64,000 nt of DNA from Rotaria sp. Silwood1 (lineage: Eukaryota; Rotifera; Eurotatoria; Philodinida; Philodinidae), in assembly GCA_905250075.1 (NCBI GenBank), contig CAJNOP010000015.1, forward strand, positions 1,113,149 through 1,177,148, read 5' to 3'. Shown here piece after piece: positions 39,201-50,131 of the stretch; positions within the stretch are counted from its first letter, which is position 1, and each line of letters opens with the position of its first letter. The notes under the pieces were generated by a model, which searched no databases, had not been told where the DNA came from, and worked only from the letters and a program-made list of their open reading frames with translations. Position numbers and translations under genes: made by a program.

Positions 39201-39482
39201 CTTTCATGTTAAAAGATAAAAGCAATTTATCTGAAGAAATTTTATAACAACGATGAAAAAATGTTAGGAAATGATTATTATTAGAAATTTCATCAGTATT
39301 GTCCATAGTGATCTTGGGAAAAGTAATCAGTTTGAGCTGGAAATTACAACTCGTACTAAACTCATTATTATGTAGAACATGTAAAAATAAATCATAAACT
39401 TCTCAGATATTAATCTATTGTCGAGGTGTCTCGGAATAACTGATTTTCTCATGCATCTACTCTTAACATTAATCAGTTCTAA
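36283..39482. mobile_element. Large foldback element, about 3.2 kb, interrupted by a nested foldback
   Basis: The left arm is split: 36283-36610 and about 37983-38530. The right arm is about 38610-39482. Paired landmarks in opposite senses include TTACATGTT, CAGCTCAA-TGATTACTTTTC, TTCATCGTTG, GATAGAAG with TTTGAT, GTCTCATGCGAGAA and AACTTTCAACAGTTTTAGTA. Arms are roughly 70-85 percent alike by eye and the loop is under 100 bp. Removing 36611-37982 makes the left arm collinear with the right, so the inner element inserted after this one formed. No transposase frame remains. Ends are approximate because similarity fades outward. Confidence 0.75.
36611..37982. mobile_element. Nested foldback element, 1.37 kb
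   Basis: The ends read CGATACTAATGCAAGATTCG and, reverse complemented, CGATAATGCAAAAATCG. Arms of about 600 bp (36611 to about 37225, and about 37335-37982) match along almost their whole length, for example AGTTTGATAGAGCTTCACAA and AAGATTTTATTGTA. By eye they are more alike than the outer arms, implying a younger age. The loop is about 110 bp. The right arm alone carries a 51-bp insert (37385-37435) bounded by TATTTG and CAAATA. No coding capacity. The family is not recognised. Confidence 0.8.
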
Positions 39483-40138
39483 TGCACAAGCAGAATATCT
39501 AAGCATTAGACTTTATTTTAATAATATCGTCTAAGTATTAGCATCTTTTTCTTAATACTAATGCTAATACGACATTCGTAATTGATTATAAAAACGTGTA
39601 TATAAACCGATTAATTTCTTTCCTTTTTTGGTCATATATGCTTCAATAAATTGCAACAGACAATCCATGGTGAGAAAAGAAAAAGAACGAGAGTCATGTT
39701 TGTTACCGGATGATTGAAAGTAATTTTGTGAAAAATTAAAAAGTTTTATGATATAAAAAGCTTTCCAATTAACATGCAATCATGCTTAAATGTTTCATTT
39801 TCTAAAATACATGTAGACCGACGACATCATTCATTCATCAGGTTATAATCTTTAAAATCACCAAAAACATAGAACCGTAATTAAATAGCATATTAAATAA
39901 TTTTCGATCACGAGATAAGTATAGTCATTATATAGAAAGTTGCATTGATGATGATTACTTTTTTGTCTTGCCTACGATCTATTAATTGACTTCACCTTTT
40001 CTTCTTTTTTTTTGTTTTCCGCTTTCATAAAAGCTTGTTTTATAGATGAATAGTTCGAGTACAACGAATCTATTTTTAATATGTATGAAGTGAAAACACT
40101 TTTATATTTACAAAGGAATAGTCTTTTGTTGTTGAGAG
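39483..40138. other. Spacer upstream of the neuropeptide gene
   Basis: It begins with short repeats of ATTAG/CTAAT (39485-39570) that may belong to the outer foldback end. The rest should contain the regulatory region of the FLRFamide gene. No coding frame is supported. Confidence 0.4.
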
Positions 40139-40146
40139 TATAAATA
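40139..40146 (+). promoter_or_regulatory. TATA box of the FLRFamide precursor gene
   Basis: TATAAATA lies 55 bases before the ATG at 40201. With a start site about 30 bases downstream, the 5' leader would be only about 30 nt. The context fits the gene, but the start site is inferred. Confidence 0.6.
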
Positions 40147-40200
40147 GGTCATTTTATTATTTTTTATTTTTTATTTTATTCAGATACTTTGTCAATCAGT

Positions 40201-40679
40201 ATGTATCTATTTGCTATTATATCTTCTCTGATTTGCACGCAATTACTATCAACAGCATCAAGTGGTAGAAGTCATCTTTTTTTTTTTATTTTGTTTTCGA
40301 CTTATTAATTGCGTTTTCTTTCTTTTTCTTTTGAAAAGATACAAACGCTGTCAATCCAAATCTTCTATCACATGTTTTAGCACCATTACCAACAACATCG
40401 ATCAATAAAGAAACTTTGAATAATGAGAATCAAAATGATGAAGGATATGTTCATTATCCACGATTGACATCATCTTTAAGATTTGGTCGACAAGTACCAT
40501 CAGCATCAGCATCAGCATCATTTCTTCGTTTTGGTCGTTCACATCCGTTCATTGTTCGATTTGATCGTGGTGGACACAAGGGAGGAACATTTCTTCGTTT
40601 TGGTAGACAAAATCAAAGATTAGCTTTAAACAAATTTCATCTTTTCGGCAACAATGGCGAATTTTTAAGATTTGGTTAA
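40201..40679 (+). CDS. FLRFamide-type neuropeptide precursor
   Basis: Exon 1 (40201-40264) and exon 2 (40339-40679) flank a 74-nt intron (GTAGAAG to GAAAAG) and encode 134 residues. Residues 1-19 (MYLFAIISSLICTQLLSTA) form a signal peptide. Amidation and cleavage sites (Gly-Arg) predict LTSSLRFamide (64-70), QVPSASASASFLRFamide (73-86, likely pyroglutamate-capped) and GGHKGGTFLRFamide (99-109). The C-terminus ends FLRFG at the stop codon, which would give a fourth amidated peptide. A degenerate repeat, SHPFIVRFD-R (89-98), lacks the amidating glycine. Processing appears to use single arginines, not dibasic sites. A GCATCA microsatellite encodes the Ser-Ala run. Family knowledge: RFamides are secreted neurotransmitters acting mainly on GPCRs. 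Length, signal peptide and repeated C-termini make the call strong. Confidence 0.93.
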
Positions 40680-40769
40680 ATATATTAGATTTTTTTCTCA
40701 ACAAAGAAGAAAGCATAAAGGAGTTTATATAATCCTCTAAAGAATTTGATGTAACGTTAAAATGTCTAA

Positions 40770-40775
40770 AATAAA
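40770..40775 (+). terminator. Polyadenylation signal of the FLRFamide gene
   Basis: AATAAA about 90 bases after the stop codon of the neuropeptide precursor, in the correct sense. Confidence 0.55.
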
Positions 40776-43700
40776 ACAAAACAGCTTTTTAATATGATCA
40801 AAAGTAAACAATGGATTGCATATGCAATATATCAAGTTTTGACAAGTATATATTTTGAAATTATTAAAATTATTTTAGTAGAATCAAATTCGAACCTAGA
40901 GGCAAGAATATCTAAATTAAAACTGCTCTTCCACAATGGTAGTTTAATTTCATTTTGCCTTTTTTCCTTAACGATATGTTCATATTAGAGATGTTGCATT
41001 ACTTTTACTAGTAAGAAAAGTAATAACTATAAAAAACAATAATTGAGTTATAAAAAGTTAATACAAAAGTACGATAGTCATCAATTGTATTTTTCCATTT
41101 ACACATAGATATTAACGAGTGAAGATAGATGTTCTATAAAACTATTGGATGTGTTTTTCACGTAAGCATTGTCTGTTCGAGCAAAAATTTAAAATATTAA
41201 TACCTACTCAACTGTCTAATTGCAATCGTCTAAAAACAAACGGAAAAATAATGTAAGTTTTTTTTAACAACAGTTTTGTGGAATGACAAACATACAACCA
41301 ATATATGTTTAAGAACAATGAAAGAAATATTTACAAGAATAATTATCAAGTAAAAAATGGTGAAAAAACTTTCTTTGACAGGATAACGTGATTGTTTTTT
41401 TTTATTTCAGTACAATCTTATCGTTTTTACTCTTCATTTAGCAGTCATAACATTTTGCTGATAACTGAATTCCATATTCAGCAGCGCAAGGATGACTGTT
41501 TCGTATACGAAATCTCGTTTTGAAAAAAATTGCCCTTTTCGACACGCGTGGATAAGTATCAATAGATTTACTTCGAAACTTTTTTTCTCATGAATAATAT
41601 TGTCAAGAGCTTTGAAAAGATTGCAGACGCAGAGAATACAAAGTTCTGTATCCATCGATGCTAACTATATTGCTTTTTGAATTGATTTTCATGAGCAAAG
41701 ACTTACAAAAAATTGAGGTTTATTCGTACAAAATCAAAAACTCCAGTTCATATTTAAAAGATTGCTCCAATAAGAAACATTTATTTGAAAAACGAACGAA
41801 ATATTCTCTATCGAATGACTTTTTGAAACAGTATTGGAATGATTTAAAGTTAGTTGATGTCAACTGTTAGTGAAACGTTGGATTTTACTTTTTCAACATA
41901 GATTGACTTCAACAGTCATGCACTATTTATAGAATAAATATAGTTCCAAGATTGTGAACATCACAATTGGTTTACATAATGTTTCTCGAATATGTAGAAC
42001 ATTAATGTAGTCGCTTAATAAGGTCAACATCGCTTCACCATTGTGCGACCAAAAATTATTGGTTTTCGTTGAGTCTATTGTATAGTTTGAAGTAGTATAT
42101 ATCTGCAAATTTTGTTTTTCATTTTTCTCAAACCAACTTTTTTGCATGAAAAGAAGTGCAGAAACATCGCCATTCTTCACTCCAAATACGTCCAATCCAA
42201 CTGAAACGTTTATTCACATATACTTTACACTGTTTAGGATGGATATTTTTTTAAACATCGTTCTGTTGATTTTTATTAGCTTTTACAAAATACTTCTGTT
42301 TCAAAAAAAAAACAAGCGATTTTTAGGGTAACTTCGATGTTTTGGCTGGTTTTTTATTCGAATGACAAACGAATAAAAAATATTCATCCAAAACTGTGCT
42401 TGGCATTTGTAAAAAAACATTTCAGCTTAATCGAACATAGAATCTGGAAGAAACTGAGGAGATATAAGCTTTTTCTGATGAATCGTTCTCTATAAATGGA
42501 GATACCCGCAATAAAGTATTGTTCACATAAATTGAAAAAGCATTCGTCACATTCTTTGTTAATTTATCGAAGTTTCATCATTAATTATTTTGGATCATTA
42601 GGTTACATAATAATATCATATGTTTAACATTTGAGAAAATGAAAGTTCAACGTATGAACAGAATAATTATTTAGCAAGAGATTAATGCAATGGGCGAGTT
42701 TCTCTCGTCAGTGTAAAAATTGATTTTATAATCTTCTTAAAAAAACTATTTTAAGTTTATTGCAATATCTTTCCATATATAAAAAGTAGAAAAAAAAAAA
42801 GTGGAAATCCAGCACATCTGTATAGTAAAAGAAAATTTGACGAGCTATATGTTCAGAAAAAAAATCCAACTACTTTATAAAATAATTTGAAGACCGTACC
42901 CAATGAATCTCTCTTAATCTTTTGATTACATGATGATCTTATGCAACCATTTTATGACAAATTTTAGTAGATACCATGAATGGTTTTGGTTTCCATTGTA
43001 AAGAAGAATATACACAAAAAAACAAACAACTAATATGAAATAGAATTTTCTGCAATATTGAATTTTATATAGAATAGTGTTTCTCCGAAGATCGATAAAA
43101 TAATATTTATGCAGCAATATCTTACTTTTTCTTCGTATTTATGTCATGTTGTACTCATCGTTTTATTATTACTTTACAAGAGTGTCTAAAAAAACCCGCT
43201 GTGAATACTTCTTAAATAGTTTAAACTATTTACATATTTATTTTTTCAATATGATAATATATTGTTTAAAGTTTTATTTCATAGAACGATTATCTTCATA
43301 TGAAATATGTGAATTTATCTTTTTCGAAATATTTTGAAAAAAATTTGAAAGAAAGTTTTTTTGTTTTTTGTTTTAATTAGTTTATTTTTGTTATTGATTA
43401 TATCATTTTACATTCGACTAGATGTTTATACGTGTCCTCGTAAGATTTGTTTTTTTTTTTCATATTTATTGATAAAACCTTTAAATGAAAAGCACATTTG
43501 TACGTAATAGAAATGATGTCTTTTGTTCATTAATATTTTCTAATATTAGTATACAAAGTTGACAACTTTATTCAGATTCTGTCAACTTTCTTTGTATGAT
43601 TATTGAACTAATTATAACTTGTAAGACAAAGTTGGAATATATTCAGTCATCATTCTGTGTACTGTCGTTTGAAGAATGAAACACACTGTTGCCATGAGTT

Positions 43701-44325
43701 AAACATTCTATAGTAGTTCGTTTTCACAAATATAATAAATTTTTTCAATTCCTTCTTTTATAATTTTCCAAGAGCTCCTATAACTTTTTTAATTTATTAC
43801 TAGGCTTGGTTCACAAAAAAATTTTAAAAAATATTTCTAATACAGTGTACTATGACTAGCATTTGTATACCGAGCTCGATTTGCATTTTTTGTTTCACAA
43901 TGATAAATGAATCAAATTAGCTTATTAACAAAACTATTTACATTGTAATTTTTGTCGGCATAGAAACTTGTCAGAAAATAAATAAAATCAAACGTCAAGA
44001 CACATATTCTATCATTATTTTGAAAAATTGTATAAATCACTTAAATTAATTACAAGATATTAATGTTTGTTTTTCACGGTAGACTTTTGGAACATCTTGT
44101 ATTACAGTGATCATTTATTATTCATTTCTATTATTACTGTGTAACAATATAACACGAAACTGGTTCATATTTCCCTAATAACAAATAATATAGAAGCTCT
44201 AGTATCATCATAATAATAAATACAAAGCAAAGAATGATATAAATTAATAAGTAATAGTAATCTAGCAGTCCTAATCAATATAAATTGGATCATTTTGAAT
44301 TGAGATGAATATTGAGAAGAATGTA
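40776..44325. other. Gene-free stretch
   Basis: AT-rich, without recognisable genes. Small hairpins occur, such as ATACAAAG-TTGACA pairing with TGTCAA-CTTTGTAT near 43551-43598. Short open frames (for example near 41923-42195) show no family features. Confidence 0.4.
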
Positions 44326-44442
44326 CAATATAAACTCTCTATAGTCGACACTTTTTTGACGTTTCAAAAACAGTGCTAGGACGTTTTGAAAGTATTCTAG
44401 TATAGAACTATATAACGGTGCTCACGAGAGGAGGTTTTGCTG
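44326..44442. mobile_element. Pogo/Tigger-like miniature element, 117 bp
   Basis: The left end reads CAATATAAACTCTCTATAGTC followed by GACAC. The right end reverse-complemented reads CAGCAAAACCTCCTCTCGTG followed by AGCACC. TA dinucleotides flank both ends, as expected for Tc1/mariner/pogo insertion. It is similar in layout to the element at 9904-10232 but shorter. Confidence 0.45.
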
Positions 44443-44639
44443 TATGTGTTCAATTAAAAAACCAAAAATTTTTTATGTGCATCTTAAAGTTTTCTTGTTT
44501 CTTGTATTAAACAGTGTATATCGATGATTAAATTTTTCTTTAAAACCATCGAAAATTTAAGTCAGTATTGGCTCTTTTTCAATCAGTTTTCTTGAAATAG
44601 AATTTGTATTTGGATATTATACTAACATGGGAAGGTATT

Positions 44640-45235
44640 CTCATCGATAAATCCCTTTTAAACTGAAAGTATATTCAATCGATAAAGTCTAGTGCGTAAA
44701 TATCCTAGATTGATTCGAACTGTTGGATCTTTGTTACTAAGGTATTGAATTTTTAGTGGATTTTTTCTCTAGGGCCTCCGTTTTCAAGAGAAACCATACT
44801 TTTGAATATTGACTAGAAACTTTGCTCATGTAAAGGCACCAATTATACTAGCTTGTAGGAAAATTTCAGAATTTTTCATTAACGTTCTTCAAAAGATGAA
44901 TTTAGTAAAACATAGACCTGTGTCATGATTATTGTAAAAAATATGGATATTTTGAAAAATTCATATCTTGAACAGACTTGATGAAAAAATTTTGAAATTT
45001 TTCTACACGCTAGTATAATCGGAGTCTTTGTCTGGGTAAAGTTTAAAGTCAAACTTGAAAAGTATTAGTTCAATTGAAAGTTAGCGTCCTACAAGAAAAA
45101 TCCACTAAATATTCGAAATCTCAAGAACAAAGATCTGGTGATGCGAAACATTCGAGGATGTCTACTTAGTCATTAGGCTCTATCGATCGAATATAGTCTC
45201 AGCTCGAAAGCAATTTATCATTTGGAGTTCTTTCC
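44640..45235. mobile_element. Foldback element, about 0.6 kb
   Basis: Arms of about 270 bp meet near 44930. Paired landmarks: GATAAAT-CTTT near the ends, GATCTTTGTT, TTTAGTGGATTTTT, and TACTAGCTTGTAGGAAAATT against its complement near 45010. Arms are roughly 75-80 percent alike by eye. It has no coding frame and no clear target duplication. Confidence 0.65.
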
Positions 45236-45500
45236 TTTTATGATAAATTGAATGCATATGATTATAAAGTCATTGTGTGAGAAGATTAATATTTACTTTC
45301 AAATCATACTCGATTATAAAATTGTTGATTTGTTCTATCATTACTAGTCCAAGAACAATTTCAGCTCAACATCTAAAAATACTTTCAAACCGGTACAAAT
45401 CGGCGACTTCACAAAATTTTTTCAGATGATAAAATTGCTATTAGGAACAAAATTTCCTTCTGCATACCTACACATTTTCACGTTGATCTTTTCTGAAATA

Positions 45501-47479
45501 GAGCGGGGTGTCCTAATTCTGCCGGAAAGAAATCATCTTCTGAAAACTTTTAATAACTCGACTTCTTGGTGACATAGAGAGCTGAATTTTTTTTTCCGAA
45601 GTAGAGCAAACATTTTTCTATCGGTTCATGTATAATTGACGGAAAAATATTCAGCTGTTATTGCGCAATAACAGTCAAAATAGGAGGGGAACCATTTTTT
45701 ATTTGATCCTGTTGTGTTTTTTGTTTTGCCGGTCAATGCGTTTTTTTCCTAATTCTGCCGTTTGCATGTAAAATTGCACTAAATTTTTGTAGAAATTAAA
45801 TTTCTCTATGAAAATGAAATTTAAATGAAAATAAAACACACATCATTCGATTCATGCAATGATGATGCATTGAGTGGTATGTTTTTTGAATATAGTTCAA
45901 TTTTGTTTACCTAGGTTTGGTTTTTGCACGAAAAGAACAAATTTTTAAAAAGTCTGTTTTTCGTTCCTAATTCTGCCAATCAATGTAAATTATTTTTCTA
46001 ATGATGCTGGCCTATGTAATTTTTGTATCTAACTTCGCTAACGCATGAAGTAATGAATTCTGCTCATCAAGATACATAGTTTCATCATAATTTAAAAGAA
46101 AAAAGAATTTTATGAAAATTTTTGCCCAGGTGGGATACGGATGAATTTATTGAGAAAAAGACTTGAGGGAGAGTACAGATAATATTGTAACAAAAAGAAA
46201 TTTGCTTTAAAGATACATCATTCGACTCAGTTTTTGGTGTGAAATCCAAATATGATATTTATTTTTATCAAAAATGCGTATCTGATGATCAAAATTGCAA
46301 AACACAAGTTTATTTTTTGTATGATTTTGTAATCCGGATAGAAAAATTTGATTTTCTAAATAGCATAGTAATATGTTGGTGCAAACGGTTAGTATATTTA
46401 TTCTCATAACCATGTTGATCATAATTGACTTTCTCTCGTAAATAAAAATACTGCATAAGTCTTCAAAGCTCGGGCATCTGCCGGACTCTTTGCTATGACT
46501 TTCTGGTTTGAGAACTAATAAATTAAGAATGAATATATTCAAGATATATTTCTACTCAATTTTCAATACTAAACGAGAATCATACATACAGAAGAAGAAA
46601 TTGTGAAAAAAAAATATATGCAAAAATATTTAGATTTCGCCGAGACAATGTTTTCCGTGGAATTTGGAGCTATTTTATGTTTTTAAGATACCTGAACTAA
46701 ACGAAACTTGAAAAGCGAACTAATGCCGCTATTTTCGGAATCAGCACTAAAAACTGAGTCGAATGATATATTTTTAAGACAAATTTCTTTTTGTTACAAT
46801 ATGATCTGTACTCCACCTCAAGTCTTTTTCTCAATAAATTCATCCGTATCCCACCTGGGCAAAAATTTTCATAAAATTGTTTTTTCTTTTAAATTATGAT
46901 GAAACTATGTATCTCTATGAGCAGAATTCATTGATTAATGCTTTAGCGAAGTTAGATACAAAAATTACATAGGCCGGCATAATTAGGAAACTAATTTACA
47001 TTGATTGGCAGAATTAGGAACGAAAAACAGACTTTTTAAAACTTCTTCTTTTTGTGCAAAAATCAAATCTAGGTAATTAAAATTGACCTATATTAAAAAA
47101 CATACCACTCAATGCACCATCATCACATGAAACGAATGATGTGTGTTTTATTTTCATTTAAATTTCATTTTCATAGAGAAATCTAATTTCTACAAAAATT
47201 TAGTGCAATTTTACATGCAAATGGCAGAATTAGGAAAAAAATGCATTGACCGACAAAACAAAAAACACAGCAGAATCGAATAAAAAATGGTCCTCCTCCT
47301 ATTTTGACTGTTATTGCGCAATAACAGCTGAATATTTTTCCGTCAATTATACATGAATCGATAGAGAAATGTTTGCTCTACTTCGGAAAAAAAATTCAGC
47401 TCTCTATGTCACAGAGAAGTCGAGTTATTAAAAGTTTTCAGAAGATGATTTTTTTTCCGGCAGAATTAGGACACCCCAC
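45501..47479. mobile_element. Foldback element with 0.74-kb arms and internal repeated motif
   Basis: Arms 45501-46240 and 46744-47479 are highly similar inverted copies around a 503-bp unique loop. Ends read GGGGTGTCCTAATTCTGCCG, and TA flanks both sides (45499-45500 and 47480-47481), suggesting a TA target. Each arm carries three copies of CCTAATTCTGCC, at the tip and about 235 and 450 bases inward. Each also has a perfect 20-bp palindrome, CTGTTATTGCGCAATAACAG (45655-45674 and 47308-47327). The loop contains only a 111-codon minus-strand frame of no known family. High arm identity implies a recent origin or repeated copying of one arm from the other. Confidence 0.8.
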
Positions 47480-48304
47480 TATAACTAATAATAGTACAAT
47501 ATCTTTTTTCTGCTGTCAAAAACTGCAATAAATATGATGAATTTTTATTCCTGCCATTTTTTTTTCTACTTGTATCATTCCATTAATATCAAGTTAGAAA
47601 GCATTGTTTGTCTATGCATACTTGCAAACGATTCTGGACTGACTCAACTAATGCTTCAGTTACATTGCCTTGAATTTGTTTCAGCTTTTATATATTTTTC
47701 AATAGTGTACCTTTTGGAATTGATACCATAAAGACCAAGAACGACAAATAAGGACGATAAATTGGTTTTGAATATGCAGCACTATTTTTACCAATCATTG
47801 ATGCAATGGAACGTATGAAAAGTATACTAATATATATAGTTTTCTATTAAAAACGACAATAAAACAAATAATGTATAATAGGAAGCATGGAACCAATTAT
47901 TAATATATTTGTGCCTATATAAAACAATAGTCATCTAGCTAAAAAACAGAGAGCTTCTATACAAAATATTTATTCATTTTTGATCTGCAAGAAAGTGTTT
48001 CCAACAAATCAAAAGCTATGAATTAGGATAAACAAATTAACTTAATTGTTCAGTAAGGTTACCAGCACATCAGTCTTTCTCTCGATGAACTTTGACGTAT
48101 AATATCCAATTTTACCTGTATCTAGAATTGAATTAGCTCATACTTTTCTATGCCCGTCTTATTATAGCTCTGCTAGATGAATAATACCAATGTTCTCCTG
48201 ATTGACGTCTATTATAAGATCCTGTTGCTGCATTAAGTATCTCCATAGTATTCAAACAATAGTTTGAATGTACAGTAGAAATCCTTGATTCATAGAATAT
48301 TTTG

Positions 48305-48327
48305 GAAGATTCTAGAAAATTCTAGAA
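48305..48327. promoter_or_regulatory. Perfect five-unit heat-shock element
   Basis: Alternating GAA, TTC, GAA, TTC, GAA triplets are each separated by exactly two bases, so five nGAAn units sit in perfect register. Trimeric heat-shock factor needs three, so this is a strong predicted site. The direction of the controlled gene is unknown. Confidence 0.7.
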
Positions 48328-48364
48328 TGATCTAAGCACTGTCATTACTAACGCTCCTTTTCCT

Positions 48365-48385
48365 GTTGCTATGGAAACATCCAAT
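48365..48385. promoter_or_regulatory. X-box (RFX site) followed by a CCAAT box
   Basis: GTTGCTATGGAAAC at 48365-48378 is a full palindromic RFX-type X-box, the motif that marks many ciliary genes in animals. CCAAT follows at 48381-48385. Together with the heat-shock element 38 bases to the left it looks like a compact promoter or enhancer. The target gene is not identified. Confidence 0.5.
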
Positions 48386-48782
48386 AATCGTTGCTTTCCC
48401 GCTCTGGTTACTAGGACTTAAGAGGAAGTTGTTAAAACCTCGATTTAAACTTCCAATCATTATATTTTCCTCGAGAAAATGTGTGAGTTCCACAACAACT
48501 GGCAATGGTGAGTCACTAACATCAAGCGACAATGGAGCAGCTGCAGCCACAACAAAAGAATTACAGTTGTTTAATTAGTTCTTTGTTCGTTTTTTTTAGT
48601 TTAGCTATATCAAGTATTACTCATCATCATTACCATCGATTATAAACCCAGACCAGTAAAGTTATAATAAAAATAACAACGAACTATAAGTACTTAGAAT
48701 CACTATTTACTTGAAACGTCATTTTTTTTCGATATTTCTCTGTTTCTACATTTTCCCTTTCAATGTTTTTTAGCACATTGAA

Positions 48783-48925
48783 ATAGCTGAGTGGCTACGC
48801 TTTATGCATGTATTCCAACTCTGATACTAGCAGTCGTGAAATGACCGTAAGCAAGTCACTAACGGTTGTTTGTCTCGGATTAGTCATACGAAAGCGTACT
48901 CACTAATCTATGGCATACATCTATC
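48783..48925 (+). repeat. Dispersed repeat, copy 1
   Basis: It shares CTGAGTGGCT, AAGTCACTAA and TTTGTCTCGGAT, in the same order and spacing, with the reverse complement of 55930-56075. The surrounding block is richer in G and C than its flanks. The element class is not recognised. Confidence 0.5.
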
Positions 48926-49495
48926 CTCACGATCAGTATATGTTTAGTCAGTGCATATAGGCAGTGAAAGGACTCAGAATCAGACCGGCCTTCTGTCCAG
49001 AGCTACAGTTAGTTTTAGCTCTGAAGAAGTTATCGAAGTAATGAATCTTCTGCTAAACAGCCTCCTAAACCGTAAGGTAGCCGAAAGGTATAAGTATTCT
49101 TCCTTCTTGCTACCTGAAACAAAAATTTGTCGAAGAGCTTCGTTCCTATTATAAAAGGATCCTTTTGAACAGTTCCTCAGATCGATGCTATCAATCTTTC
49201 ATTCACCTTCAATTATTTCATATAGATTGAAGTAATCGTGAAGAATTCAAATAGATGGTTGTGTCGACGAAGATTAAATTTGTGTTATTATCACTTTCAT
49301 CGATTCTACTTCGATCTTATAGTGCTCTATTGGTATGCATAATTGATTTGAATTTTAAAGATCAAAATTGAAAATCGTTTCAAAACTATTTCATCACAAA
49401 GCAACGGCATAATCTTGTCTTTTATTACTATTTCACTAACAAATAAAAACGAATTTTCTTTAAAATATGAATATCTGAAAAAAAAAATTCTTTTT

Positions 49496-50131
49496 TTATT
49501 TAAGTATCAATGGTCGAAATTCTGCTCGATCCAAATGTTTTAAATGTCGTTGTTGATTTGCACTGGGTAAACGTTCAAAAGCTGTTTGTAATATTTGTAT
49601 TGCATCTCCATGACTAACAAGAAAAATTGTTTGATTTTCATATTTTTCTTCAAGTTCTTTAATTAAAGATGTTGTTCGTTCTCGAACACTTTCAGCGGGT
49701 TCAATTTGATTATTAAGATTTTTTATCGGATCATCTTCATCATTTTTCCATATAATATTATAATTTTCATCACTTGTACCATCATATATACCAAAGAAAC
49801 GTTCACGTAAACGTTTATCTAATTGAACATTTGACTTATCATTATTTAAACTTGAAAGATTTGAAGCAAGAATATCCGCTGTTTCACGTGCACGACGAAA
49901 ATCACTTGCAATAATTATATAAGATTTCTTCGAAGGATTATTTTCAAGAAATAATTTTGTATTTTCGAATACTTGTGTTCGACCATAGGATGAAAGTCCA
50001 TGAGACTCAATACCTATTTGTGGATTACTACTAATAAGATGTGCTACATTAGCTTCAGATTCACCATGACGTACACCGAAATATTTATTACGAAGATTGA
50101 CAATATCAGATAGATGATTGATAAATGTCAT
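49496..50131 (-). CDS. Histidine phosphatase superfamily protein (phosphoglycerate-mutase-like)
   Basis: A single exon of 211 residues. VRHGESEAN (20-28) carries the phosphorylated His22 and Arg21. SDFRRARETA (76-85) supplies the second active-site arginine, LRERFFG (108-114) the acid/base glutamate, and VSHGDA (172-177) the second histidine (H174), so all the expected catalytic residues are present. The opening NKYFGVRHGESEAN followed by SNPQIG resembles plant and bacterial histidine phosphatases more than animal TIGAR or bisphosphoglycerate mutase. With the absence of introns, that could reflect horizontal transfer. The substrate is undetermined, and a small phosphorylated metabolite is the usual target. 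No secretion signal, so probably cytosolic. Confidence 0.87.
   Translation of the reverse strand: MTFINHLSDIVNLRNKYFGVRHGESEANVAHLISSNPQIGIESHGLSSYGRTQVFENTKLFLENNPSKKSYIIIASDFRRARETADILASNLSSLNNDKSNVQLDKRLRERFFGIYDGTSDENYNIIWKNDEDDPIKNLNNQIEPAESVRERTTSLIKELEEKYENQTIFLVSHGDAIQILQTAFERLPSANQQRHLKHLDRAEFRPLILK

Larger units (their letters stand above)
47482..49495. other. Gene-free stretch with a promoter-like cluster
   Basis: No recognised gene. It holds a heat-shock element, X-box and CCAAT box (48305-48385) and a dispersed repeat copy (48783-48925). To the left of the cluster a minus-strand frame starting near 48232 encodes only about 32 residues. To its right a plus-strand frame of 67 codons (48951-49154) has protein-like composition but no recognised family. 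Confidence 0.4.

Noticed and set aside
36283-39482. CRISPR-like or satellite array
   Set aside because: The repeats are two long inverted arms, not regularly spaced short direct repeats.
46207-46542. 111-codon frame in the loop of the 2-kb foldback, considered as a transposase relic
   Set aside because: No catalytic motif or zinc-finger pattern, and its start runs into the arm sequence.
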